Assembly: GCA_035610365.1 (NCBI GenBank)
Contig: CM069433.1
Span: 53,620,487 to 53,684,486 of the forward strand
Length of the DNA: 64,000 bases
Reading direction: 5' to 3'
DNA from: Aquatica leii
Lineage: Eukaryota > Arthropoda > Insecta > Coleoptera > Lampyridae
Below are positions 36,701-46,929 of the stretch, piece after piece. Within the stretch, counting starts at the first letter, position 1; every line of letters starts with the position of its first letter. A program made the translations under genes and the position numbers. The notes below the pieces were generated by a model, which saw only the letters and a program-made list of their open reading frames with translations, ran no database searches and was not told where the DNA came from.

Positions 36701-37030
36701 CTATTCCCGACCGTATGGCACAGAATACGCAGTAAAACATATAGCTCGACTTAATAACTAATATACATTTTAAGGAAAAAAATAAAACAATACAAACAAT
36801 AAATTTATTTAAAACAGATATGGAATAAATATAACTATAAAAACGTGTTGCCAAATAGTACCAAGCTGCGTAAAACTAAAGTGAAACCGTCAAAATGACA
36901 ATGTATTTGCATTTATTTACTAATTATAGTTGCATTCACGCGTAACATCTTTTAGTGCATATACGTTGGCGCATAGCTATAAAACATAGTATACATGAAC
37001 TAATATTTTCTTGTTAGTGAATAGTTCGTC
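33746..37030. other. AT-rich stretch with no firm gene
   Basis: A minus frame at 34634-34338 encodes a heptad-like run (EQNFAKINARLENLEKQF) that could be a coiled coil from a TE protein, but no family is assigned. 35330-35400 contains a GGGGTCC-rich patch like ends of decayed insect repeats. Nothing else is supported. Confidence 0.25.
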
Positions 37031-37039
37031 CGCAAAAAA

Positions 37040-37440
37040 ACGATTAAAGCTGATAAATATGACACTGAAAGACAAAAGCAGCAGTGCAGATACATAAAAC
37101 AAAAACAGAATCCAACAAAATAGACACAAGGAGTTGCATTATCACTATTTAACTTAATCCTACAAAAAATAATGCAGAAAATTGGAATACAATGAACAAT
37201 CAATAACAATGGAACCCAAGTCATTGCATATGCGGGCGACGTAACAGTGATCAGTAGGTCAAGAAAAGAAATAGAAAAAATTGGGAGAATAGACAATGAA
37301 GCGAAGTTCTTCCGACTAAGAATCAAAGAGAGAATACAGAGAATACGTTAGAAGGAAAATAAACTTCCTACTATTAGAGGAAATACAAAGAGAAGAGAAC
37401 TGTTTTGTCAAGAAATAAACGCATACGACATATGTATTAC
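37040..37440 (+). pseudogene. Non-LTR retrotransposon reverse transcriptase fragment
   Basis: The + strand reads LINMTLKDK, then after shifts TQGVALSLFNLILQKIMQKI (family: TGVRQGDALS-LFNL) and, after one stop, GTQVIAYAGDVTVISRSRKE. The last is the catalytic box; the usual YADD is YAGD here, so one of the two metal-binding Asp residues is lost. Purine-rich composition resembles the fragments at 1-1640 (minus) and 16.25-16.8 kb. Confidence 0.7.
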
Positions 37441-38021
37441 AGCAGCCAATCAGTACACTGTTAGGTGATATGCTTTAAGTTTAACAGTAAAAAAACAAGA
37501 AATAAAAAAAATACAGTTGTTTTTTACATTGTGTTTATTAATACATCATTATTTAGTTCAAGAAAATTTTGGTCAAGAAAGACTACTAACCCCTGTATTA
37601 TCAGCAAAAGAAAAATAAATTTTTTAAATAAAATCAAATTTTAATATTTGTTTTTCTTCAATGTATGTGCAGGTATTGCACATTGTACAAGATTAATTAC
37701 AAAGTAGTACTAGATTCGCAAAGTTAACGTGTCTCATAGTACGGTACATCGTATTATACAAAATTATTCTTTGTACTCTTACCATGTTATCCAACTGTTA
37801 TCCGACGTTTATTTTGAACCGTGACGTAAGTTTTGTGGATGGTAACAGCAACAAGAAGTTTTAAACTTTGACCTTAGTGCCAAAACACTATTTTCAGATG
37901 AGTGTAGTTTTACACGACATGGAGTACTGAATGTTCACAACACGCATGTTTGGAATTAAAGAAACTATTATGAAATTTAGCAAAGTAACTTTTAGTGACG
38001 CGTTTCTGTTAATATTTAATC
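37441..38021. other. AT-rich flank of the LTR array
   Basis: No gene is recognised between the non-LTR fragment and the GGGT duplication at 38022-38025. Confidence 0.3.
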
Positions 38022-38339
38022 GGGTTGTAACCGGTCCTGCGTTGTGATTTTGATTTTGTTCACAACACCCTAGGTATCTAAGTGGAGAAATTACTGATAA
38101 CACAATTAAGATGTATAATACAACAATTATGTATCTTTACATTATATAATACACAGTAAATAAACATTAAACTCCAAATTAAAATAAACAAAATTAACAA
38201 AATAACAATTTGGGAAAATTAAACTGAAATTACTTCTGGACGGCTCGGTATATCGTTTATCGAATCCGCCGGTAGCGCCTTCTGTTGGCCTGTATTCGAC
38301 TTGGCCTCGACGTTGCTAAAGCTAAAACACAAGTTAAAA

Positions 38340-38722
38340 TAGTATATTACACTACGAGGACCGAAAGTTGAATTTTCGGCCCTCGTAGTGTAATATACTT
38401 CGCTTCTCCTCGGGGCATCATGACGCGCAGGACCGAGATTTCAACTTTTGGCCCGCGTAGTGTATACGATTTTTCTTCATAGCCGGTCGAAAGTACGTTA
38501 TTAATTCTACTTTTTTTAACTTTAAATGTTGATAAGCATGTTTTTGATGCCTGTCCCCCCGACATTTGCGTCCCTAGTTACGAGTATTAATACGCATGAG
38601 AAATTCTTTCCTCCCGGCGTTATAGAGGGCGCGCGTGTACTTCTCAAAGGGAGTAAATATTCAACTTTCGTCCCTGCTATTAGGGGCGAAAGTACGTACT
38701 TTCGACCGAGGTATGAAGAAAA
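38340..38722. mobile_element. Hairpin-rich 383-bp block present only in LTR 3
   Basis: The block starts with an almost perfect inverted repeat: AGTATATTACACTACGAGG at about 38341-38360 and its complement at about 38380-38400, enclosing GACCGAAAGTTGAATTTTC. Related sequence repeats further in (GACCGAGATTTCAACTTTTG near 38431; GGGGCGAAAGTACG near 38682). On the minus strand it encodes two similar short runs, YTLRGPKVEISVL and YITLRGPKIQLSVL. It is either a small non-autonomous insertion or ancestral sequence deleted from the other LTRs between AAAATA microhomologies. Confidence 0.55.
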
Positions 38723-39315
38723 TATCGTTTTTATACCCGTGTGTTCCGGTAGTTTAACGCAAATCCCCTTGCCAGCGATGGCTTTTCTTGCGTATCACTG
38801 AATAAATCGAACAGGCAGTGCCGGGGAAATTTGACAGGTTAGTTTGTAAACACTTTCGTCGAATTGTTCGAACGTTGACCTCAGGTGCGTTTTAAATGCA
38901 ATCTAAATACTGTACGTAAGAAAATAAGATTTCGGGAATTTATAGGTCGATGCGGCGGATTTTTAAGAACCAAATTTATTTGAACTCACGTAGATCAATC
39001 GACAATTAATATTAAATTCGCGTTTTCTATGATTTTGCCAAGCTCGCAAATGGAATCTTAATGAAAATGGATTGAAATACACTTCAATATGTATTTATAA
39101 GGTTTGTAACACGACTCGGTAACAAAACGAGTTTCTATTGTATTTGTTTATGGCACAGGTATGAGTTACATAAAGTTAGTGTCGTACAACTCGAAAGATG
39201 AATAAAATCACCTTAAACACTTACGGCGAGCACTAAGGTACTCTACGAACAAATGTCTAAGGACTACTCATCCGGGTCGACCAAGGTGCAGTATGTAACA
39301 ATCCAGTAATAGCGA

Positions 39316-39558
39316 ATAACCCTTTAGTTATCTACGGCGAGCACTAAGGTACTCTACAAACAGAAAACTTCAGGTGTTCGACAATTACTAACAAGGATAA
39401 CCCTTTAGTTATCTACGGCGAGCACTAAGGTACTCTACAAACAGAAAACTTCAGGTGTTCGACAATTACTAACAAGGATAACCTTTTAGTTATCTACGGC
39501 AAGCACTACGGTACTCTACGAACAGAAAGCTTTTGGTGTTTGACAATTAACAACAAGG
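39316..39558. repeat. 81-bp tandem repeats in the LTR (three units)
   Basis: Units begin ATAACC at 39316, 39397 and 39478, and a further ATAACC begins at 39559, giving exact 81-bp spacing. A diverged related unit lies just before (near 39220). LTR 2 has three units (42066-42308) and LTR 1 has two (44805-44966). Such arrays in LTRs often carry promoter or enhancer elements; no such function is shown here. Confidence 0.85.
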
Positions 39559-40022
39559 ATAACCAAATACAATACTCCAAATTACAACAATTACTAAATA
39601 TACGTACAAAAAAACTAAAGTACGTGAAAATGATTCGCTGTTTATTGCGACAGGTGAAACGCAGGTTCCGATCGTTGTAATAACCGGTCAGAATTTAATC
39701 AGGTTGAGCAAATGCTCCATGTACAGGCGGTGATCGTTTACGGAATTACTGGTTAACTTACGGTTAGTTTTCAGGTTATGCAGAGGGCTTTCAAGATGTC
39801 CGAGGTGTCTTTAGAGACGCGGCTCGGACGACGACAGAAAGATGCCCTTCTCGACGGTGCAGCCGCTTTTATATCCTTTTTTCCTCTTTCAGTGCTGGTT
39901 TTAGAGCGGGGATCGTTTTGGCGCTGGTGGGATATACGAGGATGGGGGAAAAGTCTATGCAACATTTTAAAATTTGTTTTCAATTTTTCCAAAATGGTGG
40001 ACTTTATTTTCGTTTCGTTACA

Positions 40023-40040
40023 TACCATCCCCTCTTGGGC
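40023..40040 (-). other. Polypurine tract of body 2
   Basis: The minus strand reads AAGAGGGGATGGTA directly against the TGTAAC start of LTR 3, the position where plus-strand DNA synthesis is primed. The identical tract adjoins LTR 2 at 42772-42789. Confidence 0.7.
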
Positions 40041-40079
40041 AAAGCCAGTGACAAGGGGTTGACTTTTGCTACCTTCTGG

Positions 40080-40316
40080 TTAAATTTGGAAAGGTCCGGA
40101 ATACTTGAGGGCTAGTTTTTTACTAAATTTCTCAAATTTTTCGGAAAATTGCCTTATCTGGTTTTGTAGCACATCAGTCAGAACAGCTATTTTCGATACA
40201 TATACGCTACATCTTTTCTTCAGGACTGCTTCAATACGAATTTTGCATTTAATTCGCTCGTGGTTAAGAGCTAAAATATTTTCGGCCACTTCTGTTACTG
40301 TCTGGATTTTGAACAC
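40080..40316 (-). pseudogene. Integrase C-terminal fragment (body 2)
   Basis: A 78-codon frame ends FSKKLALKYSGPFQI, which matches the GPF/GPY module at the C-terminus of Ty3/gypsy integrases. In another frame the next codons read VAKVNPLSLALPKRGWYVT up to the LTR, so a frameshift or stop separates the tail. The catalytic core of integrase is absent. The N-terminal half (IKCKIRIEAVLKKRCSVYVS) is not recognised. The corresponding frame in body 1 is 43065-42829 and differs at one residue at the end (Q to R). Confidence 0.6.
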
Positions 40317-40372
40317 AGGAAATTCAGGCCAATCAAGAGGTCGGTGTTAAGGTTCGCTAACAACTGACATTC

Positions 40373-41032
40373 TTAGCGAAAATCTTGTAAGTCCATTTTA
40401 CTTGTGACCGCATAATTTTCGCTGGTTTCACATATGTTGTCGTTGGCTAGTTGTACTATACTCCGTTTATTTTCTGGCGGTTGAGAATCTTCAGCGACGA
40501 ATTTTTGTACCGCCTGGCTAATATAGTGCATTGCGGTGCCGGTATCTAAAAGAGCATGAAACTCTTCTTTCACGATGGTGACAGGTACAAACAATCGATT
40601 ATCGACGACAACGGGTACGGTTTGTCTTTGCTTAGAATAAAAATTTCTTACTCTATCTAACCAGAAGGTCCATTCAGGGTTATTTCTCGGGCTTTGGACG
40701 GCTGCTGTCATTGGTGAAGACTTTTCTCGCACTGGTTCTGGTTTGTAACGGTTCGTCGGTAACAAATCTTGTTTGGCACTGACAAGTGTGGCTTTTAAGG
40801 GTACTCCTGCTGTTACTTGTATACTGGGACAAGCAGGCTTACTGACTAAACGTTCTCCGGTTTGGAGAAAATGTAGCAGGCGGGATTTCCATTCGTTTTC
40901 GTCTCCGGTTGGATCTAATTTAAATGCTTTCAGTTTTTGCATCAACTGTTCAGGTCGCATACTATTAATCCATCTGAACCACATCTCGGTTTCGGATACG
41001 GTTTTCGGAGTAACATCTACGTGTCTAGACAT
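40373..41032 (-). CDS. Gag/protease-like protein of the non-autonomous element (body 2)
   Basis: This is a 219-codon frame starting ATG about 110 bases downstream of the primer-binding site. Residues about 29-60 (RPEQLMQKLKAFKLDPTGDE and following) look like the SAP-type motif seen at the N-terminus of some insect gypsy gag proteins. Residues about 155-170 carry FHALLDTGTAMHYIS, the DTG active site of a retropepsin. The frame stops at TAA after DFR. In the same frame beyond the stop, LLANLNTDLLIGLNFL is the expected C-terminal protease strand, so the protease is cut by a nonsense codon. No zinc knuckle is visible. The product is presumably non-functional or a truncated particle protein. Confidence 0.75.
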   Translation of the reverse strand: MSRHVDVTPKTVSETEMWFRWINSMRPEQLMQKLKAFKLDPTGDENEWKSRLLHFLQTGERLVSKPACPSIQVTAGVPLKATLVSAKQDLLPTNRYKPEPVREKSSPMTAAVQSPRNNPEWTFWLDRVRNFYSKQRQTVPVVVDNRLFVPVTIVKEEFHALLDTGTAMHYISQAVQKFVAEDSQPPENKRSIVQLANDNICETSENYAVTSKMDLQDFR

Positions 41033-41137
41033 TGTGGATTTTCGGTACAGGATGCTCGAGCGCCAACCAAAATGTCTAAAAATGGAATTAATTATTTACT
41101 TACAGGTACTGCAGGTGAGGTAGTGGGGTTTCGGAGT

Positions 41138-41155
41138 CTCTATGCTCGGGCGCCA
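41138..41155 (-). other. Primer-binding site of body 2
   Basis: Two bases after the LTR end (GTTACA) the minus strand reads TGGCGCCCGAGCATAGAG. Its first ten bases match the binding site for a lysine tRNA 3' end; the rest diverges. The same site is at 43887-43904 in body 1. Confidence 0.65.
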
Positions 41156-41157
41156 AA

Positions 41158-42771
41158 TGTAACCGGTCCTGCGTTGTGATTTTGATTTTGTTCACAACAC
41201 CCTAGGTAGCTAAGTAGAGAAATTACTGATAACACAATTAAGATGTATAATACAAAAATTATGTATCTTTACATTATATAATACACAGTAAATAAACATT
41301 AAACTCCAAATTGAAATAAACAAAATTAACAAAATAACAATTCGGAAAAATTAAACTGAAATTACTTCTGGACGGCTCGGTATATCGTTTATCGAATCCG
41401 CCGGTAGCGCCTTCTGTTGGCCTGTATTCGACTTGGCCTCGACGTTGCTAAAGCTAAAACACAAGTTAAAAATATCGTTTTTATACCCGTGTGTTCTGCT
41501 AATTTAACGCAAATATCCTTGCCAGCGATGTCTTTTCTTGCGTATCACTGAATAAATCGAACAGGTAGTGCCGGGGAAATTTGACAGGTTAGTTTGTAAA
41601 CACTTTCGTCAAATTGTTCGAACGTTGACCTCAGGTGCGTTTTAAATGCAATCTAAATACTGTACGTAAGAAAATAAGATTTCGGGAATTTATAGGTCGA
41701 TGCGGCGGATTATTAAGAACCAAATTTAATTGAACTCACGTAAATCAAACGACAATTAATATTAGATTCGCGTTTTCTATGATTTTGCCAAGGTCGCAAA
41801 TGGAATCTTAATGAAAATGGATTGAAATACACTTCAATATGTATTTATAAGGTTTGTAACACGACTCGGCAACAAAACGAGTTTCTATTGTATTTGTTTA
41901 TGGCACAGGTATGAGTTACATAAAGTTAGTGTCGTACAACTCGAAAGACGAATAAAATCACCTTAAACACTTACGGCGAGCACTAAGGTACTCTACGAAC
42001 AAATGTCTAAAGACTACTCATCCGGGTCGACCAAGGTGCAGTATGTAACACTCCAGTAATAGCGAATAACCTTTTAGTTATCTACGGCGAGCACTAAGGT
42101 ACTCTACGAACAGAAAACTTCAGGTGTTCGACAATTACTAACAAGGATAACCCTTTAGTTATCTACGGCGAGCACTACGGTACTCTACGAACAGAAAACT
42201 TTAGGTGTTCGACAATTACTAACAAGGATAACCTTTTAGTTATCTACGGCAAGCACTACGGTACTCTACGAACAGAAAGCTTTTGGTGTTTGACAATTAA
42301 CAACAAGGATAACCAAATACAATACTCCAAATTACAACAATTACTAAATATACGTACAAAAAAACTAAAGTGCGTGAAAATGATTCGCTGTTTATTGCGA
42401 CAGGTGAAACGCAGGTTCCGATCGTTGTAATAACCGGTCAGAATTTAATCAGGTTGAGCAAATGCTCCATGTACAGGCGGTGATCGTTTACGGAATTACT
42501 GGTTAACTTACGGTTAGTTTTCAGGTTATGCAGAGGGCTTTCAAGATGTCCGAGGTGTCTTTAGAGACGCGGCTCGGACGACGACAGAAAGATGCCCTTC
42601 TCGACGGTGCAGCCGCTTTTATATCCTTTTTCCTCTTTCAGTGCTGGTTTTAGAGCGGGGATCGTTTTGGCGCTGGTGGGATATACGAGGATGGGGGAAA
42701 AGTCTATGCAACATTTTAAAATTTGTTTTCAATTTTTCCAAAATGGTGGACTTTATTTTCGTTTCGTTACA
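41158..42771 (-). repeat. LTR 2 (shared middle LTR), 1614 bp
   Basis: It is bounded by TGTAAC/GTTACA, contains three 81-bp units (42066-42308), lacks the 383-bp block, and is otherwise nearly identical to LTR 3. It serves as downstream LTR for body 1 and upstream LTR for body 2. Confidence 0.85.
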
Positions 42772-42828
42772 TACCATCCCCTCTTGGGCAAAGCCAGTGA
42801 CAAGGGGTTGACTTTTGCTACCTTCTGG

Positions 42829-43065
42829 TTAAATTCGGAAAGGTCCGGAATACTTGAGGGCTAGTTTTTTACTAAATTTCTCAAATTTTTCGGAAAATTG
42901 CCTTATCTGGTTTTGTAGCACATCAGTCAGAACAGCTATTTTCGATACATATACGCTACATCTTTTCTTCAGGACTGCTTCAATACGAATTTTGCATTTA
43001 ATTCGCTCGTGGTTAAGAGCTAAAATATTTTCGGCCACTTCTGTTACTGTCTGGATTTTGAACAC
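42829..43065 (-). pseudogene. Integrase C-terminal fragment (body 1)
   Basis: This is the duplicate of the 40316-40080 frame at an exact 2749-bp offset, with the GPF module near its end (KYSGPF). It carries the same downstream frame break. Confidence 0.6.
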
Positions 43066-43121
43066 AGGAAATTCAGGCCAATCAAGAGGTCGGTGTTAAG
43101 GTTCGCTAACAACTGACATTC

Positions 43122-43781
43122 TTAGCGAAAATCTTGTAAGTCCATTTTACTTGTGACCGCATAATTTTCGCTGGTTTCACATATGTTGTCGTTGGCTAGT
43201 TGTACTATACTCCGTTTATTTTCTGGCGGTTGAGAATCTTCAGCGACGAATTTTTGTACCGCCTGGCTAATATAGTGCATTGCGGTGCCGGTATCTAAAA
43301 GAGCATGAAACTCTTCTTTCACGATGGTGACAGGTACAAACAATCGATTATCGACGACAACGGGTACGGTTTGTCTTTGCTTAGAATAAAAATTTCTTAC
43401 TCTATCTAACCAGAAGGTCCATTCAGGGTTATTTCTCGGGCTTTGGACGGCTGCTGCCATTGGTGAAGACTTTTCTCGCACTGGTTCTGGTTTGTAACGG
43501 TTCGTCGGTAACAAATCTTGTTTGGCACTGACAGGTGTGGCTTTTAAGGGTACTCCTGCTGTTACTTGTATACTGGGACAAGCAGGCTTACTGACTAAAC
43601 GTTCTCCGGTTTGGAGAAAATGTAGCAGGCGAGATTTCCATTCGTTTTCGTCTCCGGTTGGATCTAATTTAAATGCTTTCAGTTTTTGCATCAACTGTTC
43701 AGGTCGCATACTATTAATCCATCTGAACCACATCTCGGTTTCGGATACGGTTTTCGGAGTAACATCTACGTGTCTAGACAT
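43122..43781 (-). CDS. Gag/protease-like protein of the non-autonomous element (body 1)
   Basis: This 219-codon frame is identical to the body 2 copy except for two residues (Leu/Pro in the KAT-VSAK stretch; Thr/Ala in the SSPM-AA stretch). It has the same SAP-like N-terminal motif, the same DTG protease site and the same premature stop after DFR. Because both copies share the stop, the lesion existed before the array formed. Confidence 0.75.
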   Translation of the reverse strand: MSRHVDVTPKTVSETEMWFRWINSMRPEQLMQKLKAFKLDPTGDENEWKSRLLHFLQTGERLVSKPACPSIQVTAGVPLKATPVSAKQDLLPTNRYKPEPVREKSSPMAAAVQSPRNNPEWTFWLDRVRNFYSKQRQTVPVVVDNRLFVPVTIVKEEFHALLDTGTAMHYISQAVQKFVAEDSQPPENKRSIVQLANDNICETSENYAVTSKMDLQDFR

Positions 43782-43906
43782 TGTGGATTTTCGGTACAGG
43801 ATGCTCGAGCGCCAACCAAAATGTCTAAAAATGGAATTAATTATTTACTTACAGGTACTGCAGGTGAGGTAGTGGGGTTCCGGAGTCTCTATGCTCGGGC
43901 GCCAAA

Positions 43907-45431
43907 TGTAACCGGTCCTGCGTTGTGATTTTGATTTTGTTCACAACACCCTAGGTAGCTAAGTAGAGAAATTACTGATAACACAATTAAGATGTATAAT
44001 ACAAAAATTATGTATCTTTACATTATATAATACACAGTAAATAAACATTAAACTCCAAATTGAAATAAACAAAATTAACAAAATAACAATTCGGAAAAAT
44101 TAAACTGAAATTACTTCTGGACGGCTCGGTATATCGTTTATCGAATCCGCCGGTAGCGCCTTCTGTTGGCCTGTATTCGACTTGGCCTCGACGTTGCTAA
44201 AGCTAAAACACAAGTTAAAAATATCGTTTTTATACCCGTGTGTTCCGGTAATTTAACGCAAATCTCCTTGCCAGCGATGCCTTTTCTTGCGTATCACTGA
44301 ATAAATCAAACAGGTAGTGCCGGGGAAATTTTACAGGTTAGTTTGTAAACACTTTCGTCGAATTGTTCGAACGTTGACCTCAGGTGCGTTTTAAATGCAA
44401 TCTAAATACTGTACGTAAGAAAATACGATTTCGGGAATTAATAGGTCGATGCGACGGATTATTAAGAACCAAATTTAATTGAACTCACGTAGATCAAATA
44501 TTAGATTCGCGTTTTCTATGATTTTGCCAAGGTCGCAAATGGAATCTTAATGAAAATGGATTGAAATACACTTCAATATGTATTTATAAGGTTTGTAACA
44601 CGACTCGGTAACAAAACGAGTTTCTATTGTATTTGTTTATGGCACAGGTATGAGTTACATAAAGTTAGTGTCGTACAACTCGAAAGATGAATAAAATCAC
44701 CTTAAACACTTACAGCGAGCACTAAGGTACTCTACGAACAAATGTCTAAGGACTACTCATCCGGGTCGACCAAGGTGCAGTATGTAACAATCCAGTAATA
44801 GCGAATAACCCTTTAGTTATCTACGGCGAGCACTAAGGTACTCTACAAACAGAAAAATGCAGGTGTTCGACAATTACTAACAAGAATAACCCTTTAGTTA
44901 TCTACGGCGAGCACTACGGTACTCTACGAACAGAAAACTTTAGGTGTTTGACAATTAACAACAAGGATAACCAAATACAATACTCCAAATTACAACAATT
45001 ACTGAATATACGTACAAAAAAAACGAAAGTGCGTGAAAATGATTTGCTGTTTATTGCGACAGGTGAAACGCAGGTTCCGATCGTTGTAATAACCAGTCAG
45101 AATTTAATCAGGTTGAGCAAATGCTCCAGGTACAGGCGGTGATCGTTTACGGGATTACTGGTGAACTTACGGTTAGTTTTCAGGTTCGGCAGACGGCTTT
45201 CAGGATGTCCGAGGTGTCTTTAGAGACGCCGCTCGGACGACGACGGAAAGATGCCCTTCTCGACGGTGCAGCCGCTTTTATATCCTTTTTCCTTCTTTCA
45301 GTGCCGGTTTTAGAGCGGAGATCGTTTTGGCGCTGGTGAGATATACGAGGATGAGGGAAAAGTCTATGCACCATTTTAAAATTTGTTTTTAATTTTTCCA
45401 AAATGGTAGACTTTATTTTCGTTTCGTTACA
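43907..45431 (-). repeat. LTR 1 (upstream LTR on the coding strand), 1525 bp
   Basis: It is bounded by GTTACA/TGTAAC and flanked outside by the GGGT duplication. It has only two 81-bp units (44805-44966), a roughly 9-bp loss near 44495, and more single-base differences than LTRs 2 and 3 show between each other. Confidence 0.85.
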
Positions 45432-45435
45432 GGGT

Positions 45436-46480
45436 ATTTTAAGAAATAGTTTTATTAGATCGATCAGTAGTCTAAAATTACAAAAATACTTGTTTTACAT
45501 GTTTATTTTATTTTTACAGCGTTTTTCATTAATTGAAGTATGATTGAATTACGTAACATTACCTACATTTAAACATCTGTAAATACGTCATTTTTAAGCT
45601 ATTATGTAGTGTACTTGAAAAGAATATACAGAATAGCAACTTGATTTAATCACAGTAATTCAACTACGTTTTATCCGATAACATTGTTTTGTATTTAATT
45701 TTATTCGTGTTGTAAGCAAAAAAAATTGTTTTTCTTAGACTAGTTAATTTTTATTCATGGTGTCAACAACCTTAGGAGTCTTAATTAATGCAAGAAATCC
45801 GTAATTTACGATTTATTTTGCTATAGAGTTTTTTTTTAAATGTTTTAATGGAGCTTTTATTTCAAAATTGTTTGCTTGTATTTATGCTCTAGTTTGGCTT
45901 GCTAAAATAAAAACCTGTTAATTAGATACACGCTGTATATACTATATAATACTTATTATGAAGAAAAAGGCTCGTTTAATTCAAACGAAGGACATTACAC
46001 AAGTAACTATTATTTTTTTTGTCTGTACATAAAAATATTAATAACTTCATGTATCTATATTTACTAAACAAAAATTAATAATCGAATACTTGAATTTAAC
46101 AGAAATAATACAAAATAAATATAGCGTTCTAAGTCGCGCAATAAGGAAAATGTTCGTAATTTGAGTTAAGGCTATCACACTTGCGTTTTACTTGTTAACT
46201 GGTTAAAAATTTCGTTTAGTTCCAGTCGCAATTTGCTTGAGAAACATTAAAAACACAGCTAAAAAAGCAGCAATAGTTACAGTTAAAACGTTAATATGCA
46301 AATACGCGTTCTTTTGGCATGTGAGCAATTTCCTCATGTAGAGAGTAATGCCGGGTTAACAAAAATCATAACTGCTGCTTATTCAAAATACGCGATTAAA
46401 ATTAATAACTCTAAAAAAAGGTTACAGGAAGTAACTTTTCATCGTAAATTTATTATGAATAATAGTAAATAGTAGAACGT
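45436..46480. repeat. Right flank of the array; holds a dispersed repeat (45637-45942)
   Basis: 45637-45942 matches 51853-52160 in inverted orientation over about 300 bp. Shared words include GTATATACAG-GTGTATC at one end and CTACGTTTTATCCGATAAC near the other. The terminus resembles the GTATATACAGGGTGT ends of common insect DNA elements. The remainder (to 46480) is AT-rich with nothing recognised. Confidence 0.55.
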
Positions 46481-46489
46481 TTTCCACTG

Positions 46490-46885
46490 TTAAAGAGTCC
46501 CAAAGAAGTAAAACGGCCGTTCAATGGTTCACTCTGCTGACATTTTCACATTTGCATTGACATTGTTACTTTATAAAATTTATACGCCCGCAGCTTATTT
46601 AAAACTTATTTGAATTACGCGAGTATAAAATCTGCTTTAACGTTTTCATCTCATTTACTTACTATTACTCATGCATAGTAAACTTGTACTATGAGATGGC
46701 TCTGGCATTGTATTTCACTCATGTTAATTACATTATTTATTAATATAAAACTATAGGACTGTCGGTGTATTTATAGAAGTACAATAGAGTGCCAAAAGAT
46801 CCCAAAAGGTCAAAGCGGCCGTCCAGTGGTTCACTCTGATGGCATTTTCACATTTGCATTGACATTGTTACTTTACAATGTAAAT
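46490..46885 (-). repeat. Two copies of the 1.77-2.76 kb dispersed repeat
   Basis: 46490-46720 is an inverted copy of 1780-1965 plus the CTATGAGATGG segment seen at 2740. 46795-46885 repeats the first part again (AGCGGCCGTCCAGTGGTTCA). The two copies here are direct, about 305 bp apart. Confidence 0.6.
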
Positions 46886-46929
46886 TGTTAGTCTATTAAA
46901 AATACAGAAAACATCATTTACATATCGTT

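Larger units (their letters stand above)
38026..40022 (-). repeat. LTR 3 (downstream LTR on the coding strand), 1997 bp
   Basis: It is bounded by TGTAAC/GTTACA and preceded on the coding strand by the polypurine tract. It contains three 81-bp tandem units at 39316-39558 and an extra 383-bp block at about 38340-38722 that the other two LTRs lack. Outside that block it matches LTR 2 closely. Poly(A) and promoter elements were not assigned. Confidence 0.85.
38022..45435 (-). mobile_element. Tandem three-LTR, two-body non-autonomous Ty3/gypsy-like array
   Basis: On the minus strand the order is LTR (45431-43907), body (43906-42772), LTR (42771-41158), body (41157-40023), LTR (40022-38026). Every LTR begins TGTAAC and ends GTTACA, a perfect 6-bp inverted pair. 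The outer ends are flanked by GGGT on both sides (38022-38025 and 45432-45435), a 4-bp target duplication as made by gypsy-type integrases. Both bodies are exactly 1135 bp and nearly identical. LTR lengths are 1525, 1614 and 1997 bp, differing by 81-bp repeat number, small indels and a 383-bp block. No RT, RNase H or integrase core is present, so copying must have relied on another element. Confidence 0.9.

Noticed and set aside
40773-41123. 116-codon + frame, duplicated at 43522-43872
   Set aside because: Antisense shadow of the gag/protease-like frame; it repeats only because the body is duplicated.
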